Below are positions 10,702 through 19,664 of a DNA stretch of 64,000 nt, piece by piece; positions within the stretch are counted from its first letter, which is position 1, and every line of letters starts with the position of its first letter. The DNA is from an uncultured Croceitalea sp. (GTDB lineage Bacteria > Bacteroidota > Bacteroidia > Flavobacteriales > Flavobacteriaceae). The stretch lies in the NCBI GenBank assembly GCA_947494805.1, contig CANLWK010000005.1, positions 124,001 to 188,000 of the forward strand. Direction: 5' to 3'. The notes under the pieces are model-generated. The model made no database searches, was not told the origin of the DNA, and worked only from the letters and a program-made list of their open reading frames with translations. The translations under genes and the position numbers were made by a program.

Positions 10702-11526
10702 TCAAAGCTTTTGAAATGCACTACTGAACCATTTTTTAAAACTAGGTGCTGTAATGCGGCTTATGACCTGACTTAGAATTGAAGAGGCTTCTCCGCAAAA
10801 GTCAACCACGAGTTTGCCATTGGTATCTTTTTTATAGCCTTTAATAAAAGTTCTGTTGACAATATACTTTCGGTTGATTCGGAAAAAAAGTTCTTGGGGT
10901 ATTTTAGGAACTATCTTGCTTAAAGGGATATCAATAACATAGTTTTGACCATTGTCGGTTCGTAGGTAAGTGGTATTGTCATCTACATAAAAAAAAGCAA
11001 TCTTTTCAAACTCAATATGTCTGACAGATTTACCTAATAGTACTTCAAAACCAGTCTGTCGAAGTTTTTTATCCTTTTCCCTGAGGTCTTGCACATTTAT
11101 CCATTCGTCATAGAAGTGTATTCCAATGTAAATGCCATTGATAACAAGAATCCAAATAAAAAAGATGAATAAATTATACGAATAGAACTTACCGGGCAAC
11201 GGACCATCGCCGAAAAAAGCATTGATGAGTTCAGTCGAAATTATAATAAACGCCTGAACAACGATATTGGTTGCGAAAAGTTGAATAACCAGTCTTTTAG
11301 CCAACTTATTTTGGTAGGGAAGAGTTCTATCCAGATAATCAATGATAATTCGTATCAACCACCAGCAAATTAAGCCTGAGACGGTGTCAATGGTGTAAGT
11401 GGTGTAGGTATACCAGTCCCATCTTATACTAGAATAGGTCAAATGATAGTTGATGGTATTGATTATAGGAATCAGTACTAGGCACAAGACCCAATCATTA
11501 TACGTGCCAAGGTATTTCTTGAACAT
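10702..11526 (-). CDS. Membrane-anchored LytTR transcriptional regulator
   Basis: The first about 150 residues contain four hydrophobic helices (WVLCLVLIPIINTINYHL; VSGLICWWLIRIIIDYL; LVIQLFATNIVVQAFIII; LFIFFIWILVINGIYIGI). A short linker (residues about 155-170) follows, then a LytTR DNA-binding domain over about 172-265 with DDNTTYLRTDNGQNYVIDIPL and FFRINRKYIVNRTFI. There is no receiver domain, so a membrane signal is presumably sensed directly. It lies upstream of the serine hydrolase and may control it. No LytTR operator could be assigned by eye. Confidence 0.85.
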   Translation of the reverse strand: MFKKYLGTYNDWVLCLVLIPIINTINYHLTYSSIRWDWYTYTTYTIDTVSGLICWWLIRIIIDYLDRTLPYQNKLAKRLVIQLFATNIVVQAFIIISTELINAFFGDGPLPGKFYSYNLFIFFIWILVINGIYIGIHFYDEWINVQDLREKDKKLRQTGFEVLLGKSVRHIEFEKIAFFYVDDNTTYLRTDNGQNYVIDIPLSKIVPKIPQELFFRINRKYIVNRTFIKGYKKDTNGKLVVDFCGEASSILSQVISRITAPSFKKWFSSAFQKL

Positions 11527-11622
11527 TGTTTTTTATTCTTAAATCAAAGATGATAACTTGATTTTTTTGTTACAAAATGAATGGTCAAATGATTACTTTT
11601 GACAAATTTTTCCACTACATAC

Positions 11623-12552
11623 ATGCAAATTACCAATACCATATTGATGATTCGTCCCGTTGCTTTTAGAATGAACGAACAAACGGCCGTCAATAACTAT
11701 TTTCAAGAAGACATTAGCATTACCAATAATGAAATTAATAAAAAGGCGCAAAAAGAGTTTGATGATTTTGTACAAACTCTACGTGACCATGGGGTTAACA
11801 TTATTGTAATTGACGATAAAAGAGATCCTGACACCCCAGATTCTATTTTTCCGAATAACTGGATTTCGTTTCACGATAGTGGTACGATAGTAGTGTATCC
11901 GATGTTTGCCGAAAACAGAAGAAAAGAACGCCGAGAAGATATTTTTGATGTGTTGGAAGAAAACGGGTTCCGAATCGATAACATCGTTGACTACACTTCA
12001 GCTGAAGAAGAAGGTGTGTTTTTAGAAGGCACGGGCAGTATATTAAAAGACAGGGTGAATCAAAAAGCTTATTGTGCGCTATCTGAAAGGGCCCATGAAG
12101 AACTTTTTATTGAATTCTGCGAAGACTTTGACTGCTTTCCGGTAATATTTACAGCTAACCAAAACGTTGATGGTGCTCGTAAGCCAATCTACCACACCAA
12201 TGTGATGATGGCGATGGCCGAGACTTTTGCGGTAATCTGTTTAGATACTATTGATGATAAAAAGGAGCGAAAAAATGTTGTCGAGCATTTAGAGAAAGAT
12301 GGAAAGGAAATTATCGCCATTACCGAAGCGCAAATGCATCATTTTGCGGGCAATATGCTACAGGTATACGGTGCTGACGACAAGCGCTACATGGTCATGA
12401 GTTCACAGGCTTATCAGAGTTTGCGAGAAGAACAGATAAATGCAATTCAAAAGCACTGCGATATTATTCATAGTTCACTGGATACCATTGAGACTTGTGG
12501 TGGGGGCAGTGCCCGCTGTATGATGGCAGAAGTGTTTTTACCTAAGGCCTAA
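11623..12552 (+). CDS. ctlX: CtlX-type citrulline utilisation hydrolase
   Basis: Pentein-fold enzyme of the group annotated as citrulline utilisation hydrolase CtlX. It has 309 residues from the ATG at 11623; an in-frame TTG 24 bp upstream is less likely. Visible are IFPNNWISFHDSGTIVVYPM, the acidic LEGTGSIL motif, His-containing HHFAGNMLQVYG and the nucleophile region CGGGSARCMMAEVFLP near the end. CtlX-type proteins often sit near arginine-deiminase-like genes in Flavobacteriia, and here a DDAH-type gene is 2.1 kb upstream. The reaction is inferred from the family. Confidence 0.85.
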   Translation: MQITNTILMIRPVAFRMNEQTAVNNYFQEDISITNNEINKKAQKEFDDFVQTLRDHGVNIIVIDDKRDPDTPDSIFPNNWISFHDSGTIVVYPMFAENRRKERREDIFDVLEENGFRIDNIVDYTSAEEEGVFLEGTGSILKDRVNQKAYCALSERAHEELFIEFCEDFDCFPVIFTANQNVDGARKPIYHTNVMMAMAETFAVICLDTIDDKKERKNVVEHLEKDGKEIIAITEAQMHHFAGNMLQVYGADDKRYMVMSSQAYQSLREEQINAIQKHCDIIHSSLDTIETCGGGSARCMMAEVFLPKA

Positions 12553-12573
12553 CATTTACCGTATACTTCATTT

Positions 12574-14073
12574 TTATTCCGCTTCTTCAACGGTAAATCC
12601 GCGAATAGCTTGGTTGGGTTCCATAATGTTATAACCTTTCCAAAATTCTGGGTTGTATCTGGGCATGTAAGTGGCTTCAACACTTTTATCTTCTTTAAAG
12701 GTATCAAATTGCGCTTGGTCAATCAAGGTGTTTTCAAAAGCAACAAATTCCCATTTGTTGGTATTGGTCATTCTAAAATCAATATTTAGCCGTAATTCGT
12801 TTTGCTTACGGCGGCCTTTGACATTCTTGTTTTTTTCAATGACATCCAATGGGCGGTCAAATCGGAACCATCTGCCAAAATTGAGATCTGCGAACTTAAG
12901 CTCGTACCTGCCATTGTTCAGTTTGGTAAAATGCATAGAACCCTTATAGAGGGTTTCCCTGTAGAATATGCCCAACAGTCTAAAGTTTCTGAGGTTTTTC
13001 AGGTTTTCAAAATCGATGCGCATTACAGCAAAATCTTCAATATTGATGAATATGCGACCTTTAAAGTCGGCACTGCCTTTCGGAACAAAATCAATGACAT
13101 ACACCCCCTGGTCTTCAATTTCAGAATAACCCCCTAAGCTGAAGTTGTACTTTCTCTTTTTATTGACAACGTTCAGTTTAGTGTCCTCTTGATAAAATAC
13201 CTCGCTAAGCAGCTCATCAAAGATGTGCTTTTGTCCATCGACAAGACCAGAAACAGTATCTTTTTGAATTTCTTTTTCAAGTTCTTTGGCCTCTTCGGCT
13301 TCCAGGTCGTTCATGATGGAATCTACCTGCACTTTTTGACTAAAAATGCCAGACTTGATTTTTAAATATGAATCGGGCTTTACATTCTTTTTGAACATTT
13401 CTTCCATGCGTTCACCAAGATCTTCAAACGAACCAATATTGTTTTTGTCATAAAGTTCGGCCGCTTTAAGTACGTCGAATTTATAGGCATTTTTCGTTTT
13501 GTAAAAGTCGCCCAGTGTTTCGGTATAATGGCTTGAGTACCTTGGTATGGCTCTGGCAATACTATCCATAAGTGCTTCATCGAGCTCTTCAATAGATGAT
13601 TTTTCAAACCCAAAATCCACCTTCTGGATATTTCCGAAAACAGATTGTCGTAAAAAATAGCGTTGCTTTATGGGCGTGTTGTTCGTGTTCTCAGGTAGGC
13701 GGTCAATCATTTTTTCAATAATGTCGTCTACCGATAATTCCTTGTCAAAAAGATATACCCCGCTTAATGCTATAGCTTTAGGACTGATGTAAATGACACT
13801 ATCCATAGCTTGGTTAAACAGAAACCCTTTCTTTTCATAGCCCATACTAGAGATGTACAGTGAATCGAGCAATTGGGTCCGAGTGTCTATGGTAAAGTTG
13901 AAAAGCCCTTCCTCATTGGTGATTACTCCTTGGTTTTGACCATACTGTACCGTGGCATACGGAATTGCTTTTTTGCTTTTGGCATCGATTACTTTCGAGG
14001 TATATGTTTGTGCTTGGCTTGATACCGAAAGAAATGCGATCAGCAGTGGAATTAAGGCGAGAATCGACCTCAT
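12574..14073 (-). CDS. Secreted protein with carboxypeptidase-like regulatory domain
   Basis: The 499-residue exported protein has a signal peptide ending about residue 21 (LLIAFLSVSSQAQ). A CarboxypepD_reg-like beta-sandwich follows at about 23-105 (KVIDAKSKKAIPYATVQYGQNQGVITNEEGLFNF read across the domain). A long C-terminal region (about 110-490) is rich in Lys/Glu and Phe and has no motif I recognise. Such proteins are usually outer-membrane or periplasmic in Bacteroidota. Its 3' end is 21 bp from the convergent ctlX stop. Function is unknown. Confidence 0.75.
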   Translation of the reverse strand: MRSILALIPLLIAFLSVSSQAQTYTSKVIDAKSKKAIPYATVQYGQNQGVITNEEGLFNFTIDTRTQLLDSLYISSMGYEKKGFLFNQAMDSVIYISPKAIALSGVYLFDKELSVDDIIEKMIDRLPENTNNTPIKQRYFLRQSVFGNIQKVDFGFEKSSIEELDEALMDSIARAIPRYSSHYTETLGDFYKTKNAYKFDVLKAAELYDKNNIGSFEDLGERMEEMFKKNVKPDSYLKIKSGIFSQKVQVDSIMNDLEAEEAKELEKEIQKDTVSGLVDGQKHIFDELLSEVFYQEDTKLNVVNKKRKYNFSLGGYSEIEDQGVYVIDFVPKGSADFKGRIFINIEDFAVMRIDFENLKNLRNFRLLGIFYRETLYKGSMHFTKLNNGRYELKFADLNFGRWFRFDRPLDVIEKNKNVKGRRKQNELRLNIDFRMTNTNKWEFVAFENTLIDQAQFDTFKEDKSVEATYMPRYNPEFWKGYNIMEPNQAIRGFTVEEAE

Positions 14074-14170
14074 AATTTGATACTATCTATGGGTTATGTT
14101 GTAAAGACTACTTTTTTAAGCAAAAGGTTGCTTGAACATATGACGATAGACCAGTTATTTTGTATCAGTC

Positions 14171-15594
14171 TTAGTTTTGGGCAATGTTTCGGATCATTCC
14201 ACCAAAGATAAAGTAGTGAAAAGGGAGTACACTATACCAGTACAAACGACCACGAAGACCCTTGGGCCTGAAGGTGGCAATTTGATGTAGGGTGTTGTTG
14301 GCATCAATTTTAAACTCAAGCCAAGCCTCACCGGGCAACTTCATTTCTGCAAACAATAAAAGTCGTTTTGATTTTTTATCTGCTAAAAGTACCCGCCAAA
14401 AGTCCAACGCATCACCAGGAAATAGTTTGTCGGCATTGGTCCGACCACGCCGTAAACCGGGACCACCGTTCAGTTTGTCTAAAAACCCTCTAATTTTCCA
14501 GAGCCAACTACCATAGTACCAACCCTGTTCGCCACCAATGCGCCAAATATTCTGTAATACCTTTTCTTCATCCGTTATGGCTATGGACTGCACATCTTTA
14601 AGAACGCCGTATTTAGGTACTTGAATATACTTCTCTAGGTCTTCCTCTACCTGCCCGCTTACAATGCTATCTTTCCAACTACTGACCACCAAGTTTTGTT
14701 CAATCTTTTTAAAGGCCATTGCAATGGCTTCTTCATATGAATGTGTAGATATACCTAGTAGTTCTTGGAGCTTGTTATCTCGTGCCACAACTTCCATTTT
14801 CATACTGTCGACCAGATTTATGGCAAGTTTGTAAGAGGTTGAGGTGACAAAGTAAAGCCAATATGAAGATAGTTTTGGCGTCATAATGGGTACAGTGATA
14901 ATCCAGTTTTTGAACCCCCGCACTTTGGCATATTTGTGCAGCATTTCTTTGTAGGTCAGTACATCAGGGCCTCCAATATCAAACGATTGATCGTAGGTTT
15001 TTACATTTCCGAGCGCACCTGTCAAAAACTTGATGACATCTCTAATAGCGATGGGCTGTGATTTTGTCAACACCCATTTGGGTGTGATCATGAATGGTAG
15101 TTTTTCGCAAAGATCCCTGATAATCTCAAAAGAAGAACTGCCAGAACCTACTATAATGCCTGCTCGTAGTACCGTTAGGTTGAAGGCGGCATCATATAGA
15201 ATTTTCTCAACGTTTTTTCGTGATGATAGGTGCTTCGATAGCTCTTTGTCATTTACGATGCCACTTAGATAAATTACTTGCTTACAATTGGTGGCCTCTA
15301 GGTGCTTATTAAAGTTCTTTGCCGAAATGGCTTCCTTTTCGTCAAAATCTGAAATTGACGAGGTCATGGAGTGAATGAGATAGTATGCTGCGTCAATATC
15401 TTTAGGTATGGTTTGTTGGTCATGGTCATCTAAAAAATCAAGTTCAACCACCTGAATTTTTTTCTGATTTCAGTATTGACCGATAAGCGTTTTTCATCAC
15501 GAACGGCACATATGACCTCATGGCCCGCTTTGAGCAATTGTGGCAATAGGCGCATACCAATATACCCGTTCGCACCCGTCAGCAAAATCTTCAT
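14171..15594 (-). pseudogene. SDR oxidoreductase with C-terminal DUF2867-like domain, split by a -1 frameshift
   Basis: The gene starts at the ATG at 15594 (MKILLTGANGYIGMRLLPQL, a GxxGxxG Rossmann site) and runs into a TAG after about 54 codons. The rest of the protein, from VVELDFLDDHDQQ onward, continues in the -1 frame to 14171. It covers an NAD(P)-binding epimerase domain to about residue 260 and a DUF2867-like domain after it. The two frames join at seven consecutive A read as A-AAA-AAA (15463-15469, minus strand). One extra A would restore a protein of about 474 residues. Real mutation, sequence error or slippage are all possible. The start overlaps the upstream gene by ATGA. The enzymatic substrate is unknown. 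Confidence 0.8.
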
Positions 15595-16016
15595 AGGTCT
15601 TCAATTGAGGTGGGCGCATTGTCTGCTTTGTAGTCTAATAGTTTTCTGAAAAACTTCTGAACAGCTTTGGTGTCAGACCGTACCTTAACGAAATAGTTGT
15701 CCTTATAAATTGAATAGATCGCAAAATCACCTTTATAAATGGTCAATTTATAAAACGGAATCACAAGGGCGTACGACTCTAACAGGGATCTAAACCCTAA
15801 TATGATGCCCTTGGGTCGCATCTCAATATTACAGATATTGGCGTTGTTGTCTAAAATCAATAAATTTTGAATGGCAATACTGGCCTCTGTAATTTCCAGT
15901 TTTGGAGACCCTATCCCGCCCATTTTAAAACGCGCTTTTAATGTGAAAGGTTTTCCGACGGCTTCATCTATTTTTCGGGTATTCTTTTTGTCGTTGTAAG
16001 AAACATTCAATAGCAT
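15591..16016 (-). CDS. Hypothetical protein (141 aa), coupled to the SDR gene
   Basis: A 141-residue soluble protein with no signal peptide and no recognised domain. The sequence alternates beta-like stretches (KPFTLKARFKMGGIGSPKLEIT, YALVIPFYKLTIYKGDFAIYSI as separate blocks) and ends with an amphipathic helix (KAVQKFFRKLLDYKAD). Its stop overlaps the SDR start as ATGA, so the two are translationally coupled and probably act together. It is divergent from argS. Confidence 0.7.
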   Translation of the reverse strand: MLLNVSYNDKKNTRKIDEAVGKPFTLKARFKMGGIGSPKLEITEASIAIQNLLILDNNANICNIEMRPKGIILGFRSLLESYALVIPFYKLTIYKGDFAIYSIYKDNYFVKVRSDTKAVQKFFRKLLDYKADNAPTSIEDL

Positions 16017-16092
16017 AATCTAAAAATAAACAAATACCGAGCATGTTAAAATTGAAGTCTCTTAATCTTATCTGAAAAAAGCTAAAAAAGCG

Positions 16093-16100
16093 TAGTTTTG
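16093..16100 (+). promoter_or_regulatory. Candidate -7 promoter box of argS
   Basis: TAGTTTTG matches the TAnnTTTG -7 consensus, 22 bp before the argS ATG. It covers an in-frame TTG that could otherwise be taken as the start. No convincing -33 TTG at the right spacing was found. Confidence 0.35.
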
Positions 16101-16121
16101 CTGCTTGAAAATGGCAATTTG

Positions 16122-17900
16122 ATGAAGCTGCAAGAGGTTATAGCTAAAAAGGTACAAGAAGGGATCAAATCAATATATGGAGTTGATTTGCCTACGGTTG
16201 AATTTCAACCCACACGTAAGGATTTTGAAGGAGATATTACCGTTGTAGTGTTTCCGATGTTACGGGTCGTTAAAGGGAACCCGGTTCAAATCGGGAATGA
16301 AATCGGTGCGTACCTTGTCGAGCAGGTTGATGTGATTTCAAAGTTCAATGTGGTCAAAGGATTTTTGAACTTGGTGGTGTCCGATAGTCATTACCTTGAC
16401 TTTTTCAATACTATCTTAGGTGAAACCTCGTACGGATACGCTCAACCCAATTCAAAAGATGCCGTGATGGTCGAGTATTCTTCGCCCAATACCAATAAGC
16501 CTTTGCATTTGGGCCATATTCGAAATAATCTTTTGGGCTATGCTGTGGCCGAGATTTTAAAGGCTGCCGGACATAAAGTATATAAAACACAGATTATCAA
16601 TGATCGGGGCATACACATTTGTAAAAGTATGCTGGCTTGGAAACGTTTTGGCAATGGCGAAACCCCAAAGTCTTCGGGTATGAAGGGAGATCATCTGGTG
16701 GGCAAGTATTATGTCGCTTTTGATAAAGCCTACAAAGCAGAGATTGGGGAGTTGATTGCCCAAGGAAGAGACAAAGCCATAGCAGAGAAAGAAGCGCCTC
16801 TTCTTTTGGGTGCCCAAGAAATGCTGCGAAAATGGGAAGCTGGTGATGCTGAAACGGTTGCACTTTGGAAACAAATGAACGGCTGGGTGTATGAAGGATT
16901 TGATATCACGTACAAGAACATGGGTGTTGACTTTGACACCCTCTACTATGAAAGTGATACCTACTTGCTCGGACGTGACGTCGTCAAAGATGGATTGGAA
17001 AAAAACGTGTTTTTTAAGAAAGAAGACGGCAGTGTTTGGATTGACCTGACCGATGATGGTCTTGATGAAAAGATTGTATTGCGCTCTGATGGCACGGCCG
17101 TCTATATGACCCAAGATATTGGCACGGCCATTCAACGGGTAACCGATTTTTCAGATATCAACGGTATGGTGTATACGGTTGGCAATGAGCAGGACTATCA
17201 TTTTAAAGTGTTGTTTTTGATTTTGAAGAAACTGGGATATGCCTGGGCAGAAAAATTGCACCACTTAAGTTATGGTATGGTCGACTTACCTTCAGGAAAG
17301 ATGAAAAGTCGCGAAGGAACCGTTGTCGATGCCGACGATCTGATGGATAACATGACCGAAACCGCAGCCTCTATTTCAGAAGAATTGGGCAAGCTTGACG
17401 GATATTCCAGGGAGGAAAAAGAACGATTGTACAAAACAATAGGGTTAGGAGCCCTAAAATACTATATTCTTAAGGTAGACCCTAAAAAACGCATACTGTT
17501 CAATCCTGAAGAATCCGTTGATTTTCAGGGCAACACAGGCCCTTTCATTCAATATACCTACGCACGTATACAGTCTATCTTGAGAAAAGCAGAAGATGTT
17601 GTTTTGAACAGTATTGAGAACACGCTAGTGCTTCATGAAAAAGAAAAAGAATTGTTGAAGCAGGTACAATTGTTTCCTGAAACGGTGCAGTTGGCTGCCG
17701 AGAATTACAGCCCTGCATTGATAGCAAACTATACATATGACCTGGTCAAAGAGTTTAATTCTTTTTACCAACAGGTTTCCATACTTGGTGAACCTGATGC
17801 CATGAAGAAGTACCTTAGAATACAATTGGCCAAAAAAGTTGGGGAGGTCATTGAAAAAGCGTTTCTTCTACTGGGCATTCACGTACCAGAACGAATGTAA
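16122..17900 (+). CDS. argS: Arginyl-tRNA synthetase
   Basis: Class I aminoacyl-tRNA synthetase charging tRNA-Arg. From the ATG at 16122 the protein has 592 residues. The Arg_tRNA_synt_N domain covers about 1-85. The HIGH-type motif is in SSPNTNKPLHLGHIRNNLLG (about 115-134), the KMSKS equivalent is in GMVDLPSGKMKSREG (about 385-399), and a DALR anticodon-binding domain closes the protein (about 470-592). The stop overlaps the next ATG (TAATG), so the MtfA-like peptidase is translated from the same mRNA. Confidence 0.98.
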   Translation: MKLQEVIAKKVQEGIKSIYGVDLPTVEFQPTRKDFEGDITVVVFPMLRVVKGNPVQIGNEIGAYLVEQVDVISKFNVVKGFLNLVVSDSHYLDFFNTILGETSYGYAQPNSKDAVMVEYSSPNTNKPLHLGHIRNNLLGYAVAEILKAAGHKVYKTQIINDRGIHICKSMLAWKRFGNGETPKSSGMKGDHLVGKYYVAFDKAYKAEIGELIAQGRDKAIAEKEAPLLLGAQEMLRKWEAGDAETVALWKQMNGWVYEGFDITYKNMGVDFDTLYYESDTYLLGRDVVKDGLEKNVFFKKEDGSVWIDLTDDGLDEKIVLRSDGTAVYMTQDIGTAIQRVTDFSDINGMVYTVGNEQDYHFKVLFLILKKLGYAWAEKLHHLSYGMVDLPSGKMKSREGTVVDADDLMDNMTETAASISEELGKLDGYSREEKERLYKTIGLGALKYYILKVDPKKRILFNPEESVDFQGNTGPFIQYTYARIQSILRKAEDVVLNSIENTLVLHEKEKELLKQVQLFPETVQLAAENYSPALIANYTYDLVKEFNSFYQQVSILGEPDAMKKYLRIQLAKKVGEVIEKAFLLLGIHVPERM

Positions 17901-18745
17901 TGTTGTTATCGCCCAAACCAGAGCTGGAAAGTGCCGCCGTTTACTTTGCAATCAGTATGGTACTGGTTCTTATGGCCGGCGTGTACCAGAGACACTTTAG
18001 AGGGTACGGTAGGCTGTACAATCCATTTCAAAGACCAGCACCTTTAGCTTCTAAAGATGTTGATTATCTAGCTTCTTTTCTTGTTCCTTTTAAAGATTTT
18101 GATGCCAAGCAGCGCTCACGGTTTTTAAGTCGTTTTGAGTGGCTGTGCTCTAGAATGAAGCTAACCTTTTACGGTGCCATTGATGAGCGCCATAAAATTA
18201 TAATGTACGTGATGGCTTCTGCTACACTGCTGACGATGGGCATGAAAAGATTTCGATATTTAGGTTCAGTGCATAGGGTCATCATTTATCCATCAAAATA
18301 CTATTCAAAAATAAACCGCAGGCACCATTTGGGCGAGTATAACCCGCGTCTAAAAATCTTGGTTTTTGCTGCAGATACCTTAAAAGAAGGGTTTCGAATA
18401 CCCAATGATAACATCAATTTGGGCATACATGAGTTTTCACATGCCCTATGTTATGAAATGAAAAAGGGTTCTTCATGGGAAGCTAGACGCTTTAGATATG
18501 GGTTGCGCAAATTAGATGAGTTTTTAAACGATCAAACACGGATAGATGAATTGATTGCCGACGAATTTTTTAGAGGGTACGGGGTACGCAATACCTATGA
18601 GTTTTTTGCCGTTCTCAGTGAAACCTTTATTGAGTCGCCCAATGATTTTTACAACAAACATCCATATTTGTTTGAAGTGGTAAAGGCAATGTACAATTTT
18701 AACCCTTTGGTGCCCAATTGGTCTGAAAGGGGCGTAGCAAAATAA
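17900..18745 (+). CDS. MtfA-like zinc-dependent peptidase (M90)
   Basis: A 281-residue protein of the MtfA/glucose-regulated metallopeptidase family. The zinc motif HEFSH is at about residue 177 (NLGIHEFSHALCYEMKKG), followed by a downstream Glu in IDELIADEFF. An N-terminal hydrophobic segment (about 10-28) may anchor it. In E. coli MtfA controls the PTS regulator Mlc; no such partner is evident here. The start overlaps the argS stop by one base, so it is co-translated with argS. A hairpin terminator follows 3 bp after the stop. Confidence 0.85.
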   Translation: MLLSPKPELESAAVYFAISMVLVLMAGVYQRHFRGYGRLYNPFQRPAPLASKDVDYLASFLVPFKDFDAKQRSRFLSRFEWLCSRMKLTFYGAIDERHKIIMYVMASATLLTMGMKRFRYLGSVHRVIIYPSKYYSKINRRHHLGEYNPRLKILVFAADTLKEGFRIPNDNINLGIHEFSHALCYEMKKGSSWEARRFRYGLRKLDEFLNDQTRIDELIADEFFRGYGVRNTYEFFAVLSETFIESPNDFYNKHPYLFEVVKAMYNFNPLVPNWSERGVAK

Positions 18746-18774
18746 ATAAGCCCTGACAACGGTCAGGGCTTACC
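18746..18774. terminator. Bidirectional intrinsic terminator
   Basis: AAGCCCTGAC and GTCAGGGCTT form a perfect 10-bp stem with a 4-nt loop (18748-18771). The T-rich side (TTATTTATTTT) is on the minus strand, so it serves the rhodopsin mRNA best. It sits exactly between convergent genes. Confidence 0.85.
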
Positions 18775-18802
18775 TCTAGTAACCAACTAAATATACATAG
18801 CA

Positions 18803-19546
18803 TTAGTCTTTAGCTCGGGCCGCAACGGCAGCGCCGTATACTACAAGACCAAATCCTATTTTGTTAATGGCGTCACCAATGTTATAGATTACGTCCATGT
18901 TCAGGCCTTCAAAAATACCATCGTACCAACCTGTGGTACCGGCCATATAACCAATTGGGTAAATTGCCCAACCGACCAATACGAACCAACATAACGTTTT
19001 GTGTGCTCTAAGTACAGCACCTCCGGCTTGCTCGGCCAATTTTTTGGCACTTCCAAGCCATATTTCATATACAATGTAGAAATAAGCGATACCCGAAATA
19101 AGACCCCATACCGCAGGTCCACTTCCTGTGGTGTAAACGGCCTCACCAAAGTAACCTGTTACGAGCATGATTACAGAAGCTAGAATGAGTTTCCACATCA
19201 AGGACTTTTTTGCCCCGGCAACTTTGAGGATCAAATAGAATTCAACGCACATCAGTGGTACGGTCAATACCCAATCCACATAACGGAAGAACGTCGGTGA
19301 CTCACCTACACCTGCCCAGTAATCACGCATATACCAATAGTGCACAGCGGCAATAAATGTAATCAATCCAGAAACCAAGATTGATGTTTTCCATTTTTTA
19401 TCAAAGTCGTTCATTGATAAAAAGAAAAAGGCAGAAGCTGCCATCATGGCCATACAGCCAACAAAGAATGTAAAACCAACGTAGTCGTCAGTTGCAATCT
19501 TTGAAACGTCCGCAAAAAGCGGCATACTTAAAAAAAGCGTTTTCAT
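18803..19546 (-). CDS. Proteorhodopsin, outward proton pump, green type
   Basis: Light-driven retinal-binding ion pump of the inner membrane, 247 residues with seven helices and an N-terminal leader (MKTLFLSMPLFAD). Helix C reads RYVDWVLTVPLMCVEF and gives Asp91-Thr95-Glu102, the DTE triad of proton pumps; NQ or NTQ motifs of sodium and chloride pumps are absent. Met99 occupies the spectral-tuning position where Leu/Met means green absorption and Gln means blue. His69 (HYWYMRDYW) matches the conserved His that tunes the Schiff-base counter-ion. Lys229 in DAINKIGFG binds retinal. It is divergent from blh, which makes the retinal. Both start sites face a palindromic control region. Confidence 0.97.
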   Translation of the reverse strand: MKTLFLSMPLFADVSKIATDDYVGFTFFVGCMAMMAASAFFFLSMNDFDKKWKTSILVSGLITFIAAVHYWYMRDYWAGVGESPTFFRYVDWVLTVPLMCVEFYLILKVAGAKKSLMWKLILASVIMLVTGYFGEAVYTTGSGPAVWGLISGIAYFYIVYEIWLGSAKKLAEQAGGAVLRAHKTLCWFVLVGWAIYPIGYMAGTTGWYDGIFEGLNMDVIYNIGDAINKIGFGLVVYGAAVAARAKD

Positions 19547-19576
19547 ATATATTAGAGTTAATTAATTTTGTTGAAG

Positions 19577-19606
19577 TAAATGTAAATAATATTAAACAAA
19601 ATACAA
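19577..19606 (-). promoter_or_regulatory. Rhodopsin promoter
   Basis: On the minus strand TTG (19604-19606), an exact 19-bp spacer and TACATTTA (19577-19584) fit the Bacteroidota TTG-N19-TAnnTTTG promoter, 31 bp before the ATG. Its spacer and -33 box overlap the 12-bp inverted repeat at 19588-19624, so a protein bound there would block or activate this promoter. Confidence 0.6.
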
Positions 19607-19624
19607 TAATAATTGTTTAATATT
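19588..19624. promoter_or_regulatory. Palindromic operator between rhodopsin and blh
   Basis: AATATTAAACAA (19588-19599) and TTGTTTAATATT (19613-19624) are perfect 12-bp inverted repeats with a 13-bp gap. A third related half-site, ATATTTAAACAA, lies at 19633-19644, next to a possible blh -7 box TATATTTA (19632-19639). The arrangement suits a dimeric regulator controlling both genes. Its identity is unknown; a light- or carotenoid-related MerR-type regulator is only a guess. Confidence 0.65.
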
Positions 19625-19664
19625 TTTACCGTATATTTAAACAAAACCATGTTTTTTTATCAAA

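Noticed and set aside
12671-13137. Frames on the + strand opposite the carboxypeptidase-regulatory-domain gene
   Set aside because: No domain or start context. The minus-strand gene has a signal peptide and continuous domain structure.
16557-17135. 192-residue antisense frame inside argS
   Set aside because: No recognisable domain, and argS is fully conserved on the other strand, so it is a codon-bias shadow.
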